DNA of 64,000 nt, from positions 41,416 through 105,415 of the forward strand of contig LGRX02027640.1 of NCBI GenBank assembly GCA_001247695.2. Direction: 5' to 3'. This DNA comes from Cymbomonas tetramitiformis (taxonomy: Eukaryota > Chlorophyta > Pyramimonadophyceae > Pyramimonadales > Pyramimonadaceae). The notes beneath the pieces were generated by a model. The model was not told where the DNA came from. It worked only from the letters and a program-made list of their open reading frames with translations, and did not search any database. Of the stretch, positions 50,708-59,832 are shown in pieces. The translations under genes were made by a program, and so were the position numbers. The stretch's first letter is position 1; every line of letters begins with the position of its first letter.

Positions 50708-52623
50708 GTCTTCGAATTTCTCCCATTGTTCAGTGGGTTCATCGCTTGTCTCTTCCCCCCCCCCTCGTCCGAGTGGGTTTCCATCGTTCCCTGCTCTCCG
50801 AGCGTGTGCTCATTGTCCCTTGCCTGGTTCATGGGGGTCAGTCTATGGAGCCATTTCCATAGTCCCTGTTGCTTTGTGTGTACTCTGTGCCCCCCCTCCT
50901 GGGTTCGTGGCGGTTGTGCCTCGGCTTGCGGGTTTGGGTTTGGGTCATCAGTGGGTTCCCTGGCCCCTGTCATTTGCTGACTGCCCCCTGGCGTTTGCTG
51001 TTGTCCTTCGGCGGCAGTTATTCTTTTCTTCACTGAGTGCTGTATCGACTTCCTGTAGGCATCCACCGCTGCTCTGTTGGTGGGTCCCCATTTGCTGACC
51101 GCCTCATTGAAGTGGGTGGGCCAGTGTCCCTCTGGGCATGTTTCTTGGAAGTGCATCCATGCTTTGGTGGCCATTAGGGCCCATACCCCACAGCTGTAGT
51201 GGTCTTGTGCGCTTTGGTTGCCCACGTTCATTAGTTCCACTGTTACTTGTCTGCTCAGTTTCCTTGTGAGGTGTTCTGCCCAGTTGGTCATTTCTGTTGT
51301 AAGTCTCTTTGTGTTGTGTAGGGTTGCTTTAGTTTTACCATTCAAGGAATCATATATCCAGAGCTTAAGTTTGTCGTTTGCTTTGTCTGGTCCCGCCAGC
51401 ACTACTCTCCAGTGCTTGCCATCGCATACCGGTATGCAGAAGCTCTGGAGGTTCCTGAGTAGTTGTAGTGCCTTCGTAGTATGTGGCTCTTTGGTGTTCC
51501 CTGGTTTCAGTGTTTCCCTCATTGAGGCTACCACCAGAGGAGGCAATGGGTCATTCTCATATAGTGTGTGGGCATGTTGCATTTGGAACATGTTCAGTCG
51601 GCCCTTCTTTTCGAACAGTCCTTTTGAGGTGGTGTTGTGTGGGTGCGTCCCTGCGTGGTCCTGGCTTCCCCCACCTGCCATGCTCCGCTTGCAGCGGCTG
51701 GCTCTTTGTCTCATTCTCTGCTCAACTCCCCTCATCAGCAGCTTGCGCTTGGTTGGGGTGCCCTCTGGTATTGCAGTTACCGCATATTCTGGTTTCCTTG
51801 TCCTAATGAGCATGGGTTTACCATTTCGGTAAATTATTCTGAGCAGTTTCTGGCCGGGAGGTGGTTGTGCCCTCCCTTTCGTTGCATTTCTCGCTTTGGT
51901 CCATCTCCTCCTGCTCCTCCTTTTACACGTTATGCTGTTGGGTTCAATGTTGTTCATTTTCTTCGTGCGGCCAGGCGCTTTTCTCCTTAGCAATGTGGTA
52001 AGTAGTAGCATGGTGAGCATTGGGGTCAGGGCGAGTGCAGCGTTCTGCAGGGGCCTGGCAATGTCCTGGTCACTCCCTACCAGTCGGGTGGGTGGTAATG
52101 TTACCGTTGGTCGGTGGGGGTGTTCACGTTGAGTTGCTGCTGCTCCGCACTTAGTGCAGCCGTGTAGTCTATTTTTTGGGTTTAAGGTTACAGCGTTACA
52201 TTGCCCTAAATCGCCTGTTGTAACACCCCTAAAGGTATTCCCAGAGTGAGTTGTGTTTTTAGTTCGTTGTCTCATGGCTGTGCCAAAAAATTTTTGAGTT
52301 TCCACATGTTTTCCAGTTTTTCTGATTTTAACGTAGAGCATTTTTAGGAATTCGCTTGTGGTCGACTTTTGGAATTTTGCTCTCATATTTTGTGTGCATT
52401 GCCCTTCCGCCCCCATGAGTCGACCCCTAGAGTTTTTTGGCTTCCTTCCCAGTGGTTTGGGCTGTGTAGGGTCATTTGTGTCCTTTTTGCTTAGGGTTAT
52501 AATAGGGTTGTTTGTGTTATTCAGACATGCATGGGTTAGGCGGGTGGGTGGTAATGCTACTGTCAGCTGGTGGGGGCAATTACATTGGGTTGCCGCTGCT
52601 CTGCCTTTTTCATGTCTATGCAT
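50626..52623 (-). CDS. Ulp1/SENP-like (C48) cysteine protease ORF of the non-LTR element
   Basis: 665 codons on the minus strand. The protease domain lies at about residues 385-500: GKHWRVVLAG (His about 402), WIYDSLNG (Asp about 424), NQSAQDHYSCGVWAL (Gln then Cys about 478). This is the H-D-Q-C set of Ulp1-type peptidases, which cut SUMO or related conjugates. Before it lie a basic region, a short hydrophobic stretch (ALTPMLTMLLLTTLL) and a segment duplicated from the end of the upstream ORF. After it comes a Gln/Pro-rich tail overlapping the RT ORF. C48-type proteases are reported from some non-LTR elements and MULEs. Here it may process element proteins or strip SUMO from host silencing factors; both are guesses. 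Confidence 0.8.
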   Translation of the reverse strand: MHRHEKGRAAATQCNCPHQLTVALPPTRLTHACLNNTNNPIITLSKKDTNDPTQPKPLGRKPKNSRGRLMGAEGQCTQNMRAKFQKSTTSEFLKMLYVKIRKTGKHVETQKFFGTAMRQRTKNTTHSGNTFRGVTTGDLGQCNAVTLNPKNRLHGCTKCGAAATQREHPHRPTVTLPPTRLVGSDQDIARPLQNAALALTPMLTMLLLTTLLRRKAPGRTKKMNNIEPNSITCKRRSRRRWTKARNATKGRAQPPPGQKLLRIIYRNGKPMLIRTRKPEYAVTAIPEGTPTKRKLLMRGVEQRMRQRASRCKRSMAGGGSQDHAGTHPHNTTSKGLFEKKGRLNMFQMQHAHTLYENDPLPPLVVASMRETLKPGNTKEPHTTKALQLLRNLQSFCIPVCDGKHWRVVLAGPDKANDKLKLWIYDSLNGKTKATLHNTKRLTTEMTNWAEHLTRKLSRQVTVELMNVGNQSAQDHYSCGVWALMATKAWMHFQETCPEGHWPTHFNEAVSKWGPTNRAAVDAYRKSIQHSVKKRITAAEGQQQTPGGSQQMTGAREPTDDPNPNPQAEAQPPRTQEGGHRVHTKQQGLWKWLHRLTPMNQARDNEHTLGEQGTMETHSDEGGGKRQAMNPLNNGRNSKTCNRRHRKQAKTPENTSPPSRNQKRGR

Positions 52624-53005
52624 TCCAATTGTTGGGTTTATGGTTACAGCGTTACATTGCCCTAAATCACTTGCTGTAACTCCCCTAATGGTATTTCCAA
52701 GGTGGGCTGTGTTTTTGTCTTGTTGTCCCGTGGTGGTGCAAAAAATTTCCGGGTTTCAGTATGTTCTCCGGTTTTTCCGAATTTAACGTAGAGCATTTTT
52801 AGGAATTCGTTTGTGGTCGACCATTGGAATTTTGCTCCTGTATTTTGTGTATGCAGTCCTTCCACCCCCCTGAGTCTTCCCCCGAGGTTTTTCAGTTTTA
52901 TTCCCATTAATTTGGGTTGTGCACGGTCATTTGTATCTTTTTTGCTTAGGGTTACCGTAGGGTTGTTTGTATTAGGACAGTTATGTTTTAGCCAGTTGGG
53001 TGGTA
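52088..53005. repeat. Tandem duplication of about 455-465 bp across the ORF1/protease boundary
   Basis: Marker sequence GGGTGGTAATG occurs at about 52089, 52549 and 53007. Between these, two copies share GGTTACAGCGTTACATTGCC and encode the same peptide (TLSKKDTND, EFLKMLYVK). One copy ends ORF1 and the other begins the protease ORF. Confidence 0.8.
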
Positions 53006-56000
53006 ATGTTGCCCTCCTTCGGCTGAAATGTTTGGGTGGGACCTTCGCCATTACTGGCGTGTATCCGCACCTGCTGTCCCTTTGGTGCTTTCTGTTTTGC
53101 TTGCCACCGGCATGAGGGTGTGAGTGTTGTGAGGCATCATCATTCCAATTATTTAGTGTGTCGTCAAGGTGAACCCAAGAGTGGTGTGGACTCCTTGTCT
53201 GTCGGGGTGTTGCTATTAGTTTTCGGTTAGGTTGTTGTAGGTTATTATAGTGAATTGTTATTTTCCATTCGAACGGTGTGTGGTTAATGCTCGGTCCCCC
53301 GGTATGGTGAATGTAGGAAATGCATGCCGGGTGCATATATTCACAGCATTTGTCAGTGGCAGTTGCAATGGCAGGCAGAGACAACATAAATATTACTTTG
53401 ATTTGTAAGGTCAGGCTAGCTTTACTAGGTCTGCTTCCTATATCTCTTCTCTTGCTATGGAGCCCTGTGGCTGGCTCTGTTAAGCCACCCTGTCTTGCAG
53501 GCCTGCTGCTTCCTTGGTCCTCTGCAGCACAGATGTTATTTGTTAGTGCAGTGGGGGTGTGATCCCACTGGCAGGGTGTGGTGGGTTGTGATGTGAGTTG
53601 GTCAGCAGGGCATGGGGTTGTATGATTGCTCACCTTTCTAGTGAGTGGCGGGGCAGATCGGGGGCTCTCAGATTGTGCCCCCTCCTGTGCTGTCGCCTGT
53701 GCGCCCCCTTGTGCCCTCCGCTTCGCCGGTGGTTCGGCGTCGATCGCCCGGCCCCCCGTGTTGGTTGCTGGTCTCTTTGGCGGGGGCTGGTTCCTCTTGG
53801 GGTCGGGTTTCTTGCCAGTGTAGGGGATGCCCCGGTATTGATCGTCCTCCTCTGCAGTCTGTGGTGATTTTTTCGTGAAGTGAAGCGGATGATCAGGTGC
53901 CTGGTGTTTTCCTTCTCCTGTCAGGCGATCGGTGAGTGCCTTGAGGGTGTTCACCATGGCACCACCGGTTTCCTGGTATGTTTTATGGAAGCCTCTTACC
54001 TCTTGAGTGATTTCTGTATGGCGCACCCCAGCGTTGCGCTCTTGTTCTCTGTGCAGGTCTCGGAGTTCGTCCAGTGTGACGGGCTTGGACTCGTTGAACC
54101 TTTCCAGTTGCTTGTTGATGTTTTTGAGCAGCTTCTTGGTCTCGGGGGTGGGCTGCTTGCTGGTGGCTACGGCCTGCTGGAAGACCTCGTCGGCCTTCGA
54201 CCCCACTTTGTTGATGAACTGGGAGGCCACCTCCTCGGCTATCTGGTCGATTCTCCCCCCACGCGCCTCCCTGCCGCGTGCTGCTCGTGGGGCTTGACGT
54301 TGTTTGGTGCCCGCACCTTGGGCGCTCCACCTCCCCACCTCAACCGTGATCGAGGTGGAGATGCGTCGGCCAGAGTCGTCTACCCCTGCCAGTACTCGCA
54401 CCGTCTGCTTTCCCGCCTTGGCGATCGCGTCGTACGCCTTCTCCGCAAGTATGGCGTAGTAGTTGATTGTATAGCCACCACCGTTGCGCTTCCACTGTAG
54501 CAGGGACGATGGGTCCCCAGGCGTCGAAGGCGCCCACTGCCGGGACGGTACGTGGAAGTCAAAGATGTTTTCGGTGTCCTTGAGGGCAGTGGTGTTGGCG
54601 GTAAGTTTCTCGATGTGCTCTACGATGGCCTGCACGATGTGGCCTCGGTGATGGTCGTGCGGTATCTGTTTTCTGTCCACGATGGCCACTTCCCGGGCTG
54701 CAACCTCGTCGCTGACCTCCTTGCTGGGTAGCCAGCAAGTGGTCGTGGCCACACCCCAGGGGTACGGGTGTTGCACGATGAGCTCCGCTGCAGCCGGTGA
54801 GACTGCCTCTAGTAGCAGCACCTCCCTGAGGGCTGCGTCTTCCGGAGATTCTCTCACCGTACCTTTACGGATCCTGTCAACCAGGTGCCCGAGCTCGTGC
54901 CTTGCCTCCCGTCTCTCGATGACGGAGGTCGCCAGGATGTTTGAGACCTCCTCTATGGTTTTCCCCTTGAGCAGTGGCCCGTAGACCAGGACGCTGCGTC
55001 CTGCTGTCGGCCCCTCCACTGGCGCCCAGGGGGACCATACGTAGATGCAAGGGAGCACTGGCTGCTCCCTGGTGCAGGTTTGATGCGCCTGCGGCACCAC
55101 GTGTAGCGGGAGCCGAAAGACTGGATTAAACAGCACAAAGGCTGCCAGAGGTCTGTTTTGGAAGGCAAGGTCTATTTGCCTGACCCTGCCCGCACTGTTG
55201 AGCCAGATGTGGGTGTGTCGGAGGTCATACACAACGTTCTCCGGTGAGTCGGACACCTCAAAAAGAAGGGCGTTCAGGTACCGCAGGTACTTGAGCACTT
55301 CTTTGATGCTTTCGTCCAGGTCTACTATTTTTAATTGTGGTGTGCCTGTGTACGGGAAGCCTGTGGGCCCTGTGTCGCTTGGGTCCAGGCTGCTGCCCGT
55401 GACTGATCGCACGTGGGTGAGAGAGAGTCTCTCCCCACGTACCACGGGCACTCCTAGTTTGAAGGCATGCGCGGGAGGGTCCTCCGCCACCAGAACCTCC
55501 CTGCGGTCGGTGTGCCACTTGGTGGCAGTGTGGTAGATTTTGGCCTCTGGGTTTTCCGTGGCCTTAGGACGGCGCTGGTAGATTCGAGACACCTTTTCCA
55601 GCGGAGTCTCTGTGCTCTTCGATGTGGTGTACTCAAGGAGGCTCGGGATGTTTTCAGCTGGGGCTCCGTCGACTTTTCTGTAGTCGATGGGCCGGTCCAG
55701 CGCCCTTCGCAGCTCCTCTGGCTGGACTTGTGTTTTGTTACCAGATTCTGTCCCCTCGGGGTTTCTGGCGCGGGGGCCGGCAGTGCCGGGTAGCCCGTCT
55801 TCTTGTGTTTTGTTTGTTTTATGTTTTTGCGGGATCGCACTTCCCGCGAAGTGTACCTTCCTGGTCTTCTGTTGTTTGGGTGGAATGTCTTCTGCGTGTG
55901 TTTTGTCAGTACGTTCCGATGGAACGTCCTTTTCGTGTTGTATGCCTGCCATACCGGTTGCCCGATCGGCTTCCGGAGTGGCGTACTCTAGCTCGGAGTC

Positions 56001-56231
56001 GGATTCCGACAGGCCGAGTTCGACAGATGTTATTTTTGGAGAGTGGTTCGGCTCAGAGTCCAAGTCCGAGCCGTCAGGGCACTGGTCGTACTCTGGCATG
56101 TTTTCGATTTCTGGCAGGCCAGCTGTTGCTTCTCCTTGCGGTTGGTGATGCTGCCCGCCCGCGGTAGTTTTTTGGGTCGATTTGGACGAGCCTGCGCACG
56201 TCAGTCTGGGTTTGTTAGCGGTTTTGGCCAT
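52662..56231 (-). CDS. ORF1-like protein of the 14-kb non-LTR element
   Basis: The frame is open from 56480, but the first convincing start is ATG 56231 (MAKTANKPRL), giving about 1,189 codons. Acidic Ser-rich N-terminal third. The middle is globular (FVLFNPVFRLPLHVVPQ, YVWSPWAP, HELGHLVDRIRKG) and contains LLQWKRNGGGY. A basic coiled-coil-like region follows (KKLLKNINKQLERFNES), then DDQYRGIPYTGKKP, which nearly matches the gene at 12866. Near the end is a hydrophobic segment (VIFMLSLPAIATATDKCCEY). No RRM or CCHC knuckle was seen, unlike many LINE ORF1 proteins. Its role, perhaps RNA packaging, is inferred from position only. Confidence 0.65.
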   Translation of the reverse strand: MAKTANKPRLTCAGSSKSTQKTTAGGQHHQPQGEATAGLPEIENMPEYDQCPDGSDLDSEPNHSPKITSVELGLSESDSELEYATPEADRATGMAGIQHEKDVPSERTDKTHAEDIPPKQQKTRKVHFAGSAIPQKHKTNKTQEDGLPGTAGPRARNPEGTESGNKTQVQPEELRRALDRPIDYRKVDGAPAENIPSLLEYTTSKSTETPLEKVSRIYQRRPKATENPEAKIYHTATKWHTDRREVLVAEDPPAHAFKLGVPVVRGERLSLTHVRSVTGSSLDPSDTGPTGFPYTGTPQLKIVDLDESIKEVLKYLRYLNALLFEVSDSPENVVYDLRHTHIWLNSAGRVRQIDLAFQNRPLAAFVLFNPVFRLPLHVVPQAHQTCTREQPVLPCIYVWSPWAPVEGPTAGRSVLVYGPLLKGKTIEEVSNILATSVIERREARHELGHLVDRIRKGTVRESPEDAALREVLLLEAVSPAAAELIVQHPYPWGVATTTCWLPSKEVSDEVAAREVAIVDRKQIPHDHHRGHIVQAIVEHIEKLTANTTALKDTENIFDFHVPSRQWAPSTPGDPSSLLQWKRNGGGYTINYYAILAEKAYDAIAKAGKQTVRVLAGVDDSGRRISTSITVEVGRWSAQGAGTKQRQAPRAARGREARGGRIDQIAEEVASQFINKVGSKADEVFQQAVATSKQPTPETKKLLKNINKQLERFNESKPVTLDELRDLHREQERNAGVRHTEITQEVRGFHKTYQETGGAMVNTLKALTDRLTGEGKHQAPDHPLHFTKKSPQTAEEDDQYRGIPYTGKKPDPKRNQPPPKRPATNTGGRAIDAEPPAKRRAQGGAQATAQEGAQSESPRSAPPLTRKVSNHTTPCPADQLTSQPTTPCQWDHTPTALTNNICAAEDQGSSRPARQGGLTEPATGLHSKRRDIGSRPSKASLTLQIKVIFMLSLPAIATATDKCCEYMHPACISYIHHTGGPSINHTPFEWKITIHYNNLQQPNRKLIATPRQTRSPHHSWVHLDDTLNNWNDDASQHSHPHAGGKQNRKHQRDSRCGYTPVMAKVPPKHFSRRRATLPPNWLKHNCPNTNNPTVTLSKKDTNDRAQPKLMGIKLKNLGGRLRGVEGLHTQNTGAKFQWSTTNEFLKMLYVKFGKTGEHTETRKFFAPPRDNKTKTQPTLEIPLGELQQVI

Positions 56232-56556
56232 ATTTCTTGCGAGAACGAGTTTGGTGTGCTGGAGGGTTGTTTTCGAGTGTGGTACGAACGTGTTTTGGAG
56301 CGTATCTTCACCCTGCAGGTACAAAAAACCGTTAGCCTGCGTAGGGTGCGAGGCGGCAATGTGACATGTGGGGTGTGGGCGGGCCGAATCTGTATGTGTC
56401 CGTTGTGTCGTCCGCCATGGTGCCGTTAGTGTGTTCTCTGTGGTGTCGTTAGTGCATCCTGCGAGCACAGTTAGTAACAAAATCGCATTTTTGAAAATTA
56501 TTTTTGGGTCCGCGGCTCGGACTAGGTGGCACGCTCAGACGGCTTCGCGAGAAGTG
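56232..56556 (-). promoter_or_regulatory. 5' UTR and presumed internal promoter of the 14-kb element
   Basis: About 325 bp on the minus strand from the target duplication to the ORF1 ATG. Non-LTR elements usually carry an internal promoter here. No specific motif was identified. Confidence 0.4.
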
Positions 56557-56568
56557 TTCTATGATCCA
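56557..56568 (+). repeat. Target-site duplication of the 14-kb element, right copy
   Basis: TTCTATGATCCA, identical to 42409-42420. Confidence 0.95.
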
Positions 56569-59500
56569 AATGCCCCAAACCTCCTCTCAGTCCGCCAGAT
56601 GCTCAGACACGGGGCCCGCTCCCCTGACTTCATCGACCTCACATGGCACCACGGTGCTTCTCTCTTTGACCTCTATGACACTGGCAGAGACTATGTTGTA
56701 CACCCCAGCAGCTGGCGAGCCACCCCATCTGCCCACTCCATAGCACAGAGGAGACCCCTCCTGCAGCCTGCCCCTTCGGAGCTTGCAGAGAAGGGCATAG
56801 TCGACTGGATGGTTGCTAGATCCGCCTACAGAGAGTTTGCTCAGCACAGTCCATACGGCTATTGTGACACAGGCCTCTACACAGACGGCATCCCCTACCC
56901 ACGGGGTAACACACAGTGCCAGCACTACTACTCCCTCGAGGACCCTGCTGAGGATCATGTCTGGTGCGGGCGCTCTTTCTGGGCCAACCCGTCCTTCATC
57001 AACTCCATCATCCAAAGGATGTTGATGAAGATGCTAGAGGACTTCTGGTTAGACCCTAATAATACCTCATACACGGTGTGTCTCCGGAAGTCACCATCTG
57101 CAGCCTGGTGGCCACTCACCTATCACTTTCAGGAGATAGCCACCATCCCAGCAGGCACACCCGGCTTCTTCTCCCGCCCTCGAGCTGGTACCTACTCCCC
57201 CCAGGACCTCACAGATGCAGGAGAGGAGGGCGGTGCTGACCGTGTCTTCATCCAGGGGGCTCCGTTCGACACCATCATCCTTTTCAAGGATGCCACCACA
57301 GTCCCCAGGATTGACCCTCATCAGTACCTCCATGCCTGTCTGGGCCACTACTCACACCAGTACATTGCTCACCTCTTCTCACAGGGGCTTCAGTTTGCAG
57401 TGCCCAGACGACACCTCTCCATGAAGACACTCAGGACTATCCTGTCAGGCTGCGGGTGTGCTCATTGTAACACCTGGAATGCCAAGCGCCCAGGACCCTT
57501 TAATGTATTTGACAGAGCCAACCGCAGACCACCTCCGACTTTGCCAGCCAACCACCGGCCTGTCAAATGGGAACAGTCCAAGCCATTTCAGCACATATTT
57601 GCTGACATTTGGGGCCCATGCAAACCCCCTGGCTACGACGAGTCAGTCTTCATCAGTGCCTTTAAGTGCCCCGTCACTAAAAAGGCCTTCGGATATGCCT
57701 CACCTTCTAAGGGAGGCCAACACTTCCACCTCCAGACTGTCCTTGATGACATTCAGTCCCACGGCTTCACACCAGAGACCATCACTTTCCACACAGACTG
57801 TGCCACAGAGTACACATCGGAGGAGATGAAGACACTCCTCCGACAGTACCGCATGCGTCATGAGACCGGTCCGCCATACATGCACGAGTTCCAGGCTCAG
57901 ATTGAGGTGCTCTGGAGAGACATGCAGAAGATCATGAACAGCACCATGCGCACATATGATGCCCCGCTGTACACATGGCCTCTTGCTGCACTCCATGCCA
58001 TTAACACAGTCCTCAATGTTATGCCTAACAAGCACATTGGAATGGACACACCTCATCTCAGATACACCGGCCGTCACTTCGACTACACCGAGCTCCGGCC
58101 CTTCTGGTCCGAGTGCAATGTCTGGCAGGACCCCGCACAGCGCTCTAAGGCAGGAGCTAAAGCTGACACTTCGGCTAAGCTACAGCCTAAGAGCAAGCCC
58201 TACCGCTATGTCGGGAATCTCACACCAGGCAACTATCTATGCCTTGACACAGTGAAAGGAAAACTCAAGGCTCTCTCTAGGCCTACGTTTGTCACTGACC
58301 CTGCTCTCATGGCTAAGACACTTGCCAACACACACAACACTCTGGTTGATCCCGCCTCCACAGCTATCTTCACAAAGAAGCTGTACCCCATCCGACGCCC
58401 CACAGCCCTCTCCTCCCCCGACATCCTCGAGCTTGCATGCAGCACCCACGAGTCAGAGACCTTTGCCTATACTGTCAAGGTCCAGTGTGCTAAACTCAGA
58501 CATCCAGTCTGGGTAAAGCTCATACACTATCTCCAGCTGGCCAAAAGCCACTATGCCACTCTCATCAGCTTTCTCAAGCACAGACACAAACATGGGGCAC
58601 CTAATGTCTTTTACCCGTGTTTTGCTATGTGCTCGGCTAAGCCAGCTGACCGACAGAAGTATCACCCTGCAGTCATCGTGTCTGTAGACCATAAGCCTCA
58701 GGTCCAGCACAGATACCAGGTGTACTTCGACTCTGCTGACTCACACTCCACCCAGTATGCAGACACCGATGCTGTCATCATCTCCCCAGACCAGAAGGCC
58801 ATGCTCCTTGCCCTCAGGGACGCAGACTCGGACCCCGCAGACTTCCCGAGTGATGCCTTCATGGACGAGCCAGACCCTGCCACATACAGACAGGCTCGGC
58901 TCAGCCCTAATAATTGGAGACAGTGGCACAAAGCCATTCAGTCAGAGATTGACGGCATACTTCAGCCAGACAGGGCCGATCCAGTCACCGCCTTTCCCCC
59001 AGGCTCCACCGTCCTCCCCAGTAAGTTTGTCTTTAAGCTCAAGAAGCTGACAGACGGCTCCCTTGACAAGTTCAAGGCCAGATGCACCACCAGAGGAGAC
59101 ATGGACCGCACCTTCTATGAGGAGGCGGAGACCTTTGCCCCTACACCTCAGCTCACCACCTTCAGACTCCTACTAGCGCTCTGCCTGAAACACAGACTCA
59201 TGCCATACCACTATGATGTCTCTCAGGCTTTCCTCCAGGCTCTAATACCTGAGGATGAGCGGTACTATGTCAGGTTTCCGAAGGGGTACATCCATCCCCT
59301 AGGATATGTAGGTGCCTATATGAAGAAGGCACTCTACGGACATCGGACCTCAGGCAGACTCTGGTCAGAGACCGCACACAGATTCATGACAGACCGCTAC
59401 CCTACACTCAGCAGGTCCACATATGACGAGTGCCTATACATCGGCTGGATTGACACTCAGCTCTTCATAGTCCTCATCTATGTTGATGACTTCATTGTGG

Positions 59501-59832
59501 CTTGTGCCGATGAGCTGTCCAGAGCCCGCTTTCACACTGACATCATGTCCACATTCCAGGCCACCTACTCTGGTGTCCTCAACCAGTTCCTCCAGCTCAG
59601 AGTTGATGTTCAGACTGAGACACTTCCTACAGGAGAGTCATACCCGACCAGGATTGAGCTTTCACACGAGCGGAGCATCACAGATCTGTGTGCTAAGTTC
59701 AGCATAGCCACGGATAAGCAGCCACCTAGATCACCGATGGCAGAGGGTCTCTCCCTCCCCATTCCCCCACCTGATACCATTGACAGGTCCATCGAGACAC
59801 CCCTCAGATCCTTGATCTGCTCTCTGCTCTGA
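56569..59832 (+). CDS. Copia Pol: GAG-pre-integrase, integrase and reverse transcriptase
   Basis: Frame 1 continues the protease ORF past the insertion. NAPNLLSVRQMLRHG is the GAG-pre-integrase start. The integrase zinc site (HACLGHYSH...CGCAHC) is near 57330-57470. The core shows HIFADIWGPC, FHTDCATEYTS and a Glu in FQAQIEVLWRDM. RT starts near VLPSKFVFKLKK (59014) and has LIYVDDFIVA at about 59470-59500. The order integrase then RT identifies Ty1/copia. It stops at TGA 59830-59832 inside the motif SLL-stop-LARTVRPD, where copia proteins have an aromatic residue; RNase H follows in the same frame. Confidence 0.9.
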   Translation, partial: NAPNLLSVRQMLRHGARSPDFIDLTWHHGASLFDLYDTGRDYVVHPSSWRATPSAHSIAQRRPLLQPAPSELAEKGIVDWMVARSAYREFAQHSPYGYCDTGLYTDGIPYPRGNTQCQHYYSLEDPAEDHVWCGRSFWANPSFINSIIQRMLMKMLEDFWLDPNNTSYTVCLRKSPSAAWWPLTYHFQEIATIPAGTPGFFSRPRAGTYSPQDLTDAGEEGGADRVFIQGAPFDTIILFKDATTVPRIDPHQYLHACLGHYSHQYIAHLFSQGLQFAVPRRHLSMKTLRTILSGCGCAHCNTWNAKRPGPFNVFDRANRRPPPTLPANHRPVKWEQSKPFQHIFADIWGPCKPPGYDESVFISAFKCPVTKKAFGYASPSKGGQHFHLQTVLDDIQSHGFTPETITFHTDCATEYTSEEMKTLLRQYRMRHETGPPYMHEFQAQIEVLWRDMQKIMNSTMRTYDAPLYTWPLAALHAINTVLNVMPNKHIGMDTPHLRYTGRHFDYTELRPFWSECNVWQDPAQRSKAGAKADTSAKLQPKSKPYRYVGNLTPGNYLCLDTVKGKLKALSRPTFVTDPALMAKTLANTHNTLVDPASTAIFTKKLYPIRRPTALSSPDILELACSTHESETFAYTVKVQCAKLRHPVWVKLIHYLQLAKSHYATLISFLKHRHKHGAPNVFYPCFAMCSAKPADRQKYHPAVIVSVDHKPQVQHRYQVYFDSADSHSTQYADTDAVIISPDQKAMLLALRDADSDPADFPSDAFMDEPDPATYRQARLSPNNWRQWHKAIQSEIDGILQPDRADPVTAFPPGSTVLPSKFVFKLKKLTDGSLDKFKARCTTRGDMDRTFYEEAETFAPTPQLTTFRLLLALCLKHRLMPYHYDVSQAFLQALIPEDERYYVRFPKGYIHPLGYVGAYMKKALYGHRTSGRLWSETAHRFMTDRYPTLSRSTYDECLYIGWIDTQLFIVLIYVDDFIVACADELSRARFHTDIMSTFQATYSGVLNQFLQLRVDVQTETLPTGESYPTRIELSHERSITDLCAKFSIATDKQPPRSPMAEGLSLPIPPPDTIDRSIETPLRSLICSLL

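Larger units (their letters stand above)
42421..56556 (-). mobile_element. 14.1-kb non-LTR retrotransposon with four ORFs and a Ulp1-type protease
   Basis: Read on the minus strand: a 5' UTR of about 325 bp, ORF1 (1,190-1,272 codons), a Ulp1-like protease ORF, an endonuclease/RT ORF, and a C-terminal ORF with RNase H and zinc finger. A 106-bp 3' UTR with three hairpins and a CTTTTT-repeat tail follows. A 12-bp target duplication flanks it. It appears full length, about twice the size of an ordinary LINE. One stop (TAA, 47477) divides the polyprotein. Confidence 0.9.

Noticed and set aside
56232..56480. First 83 codons of the longest ORF1 reading
   Set aside because: They precede the first well-placed ATG and overlap the presumed 5' UTR.
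18665..59832. UGA recoded as a sense codon
   Set aside because: The intact gypsy pol ORF ends in TGA at 8148-8150, and TGG is used normally for Trp, so scattered TGAs are better explained as mutations.
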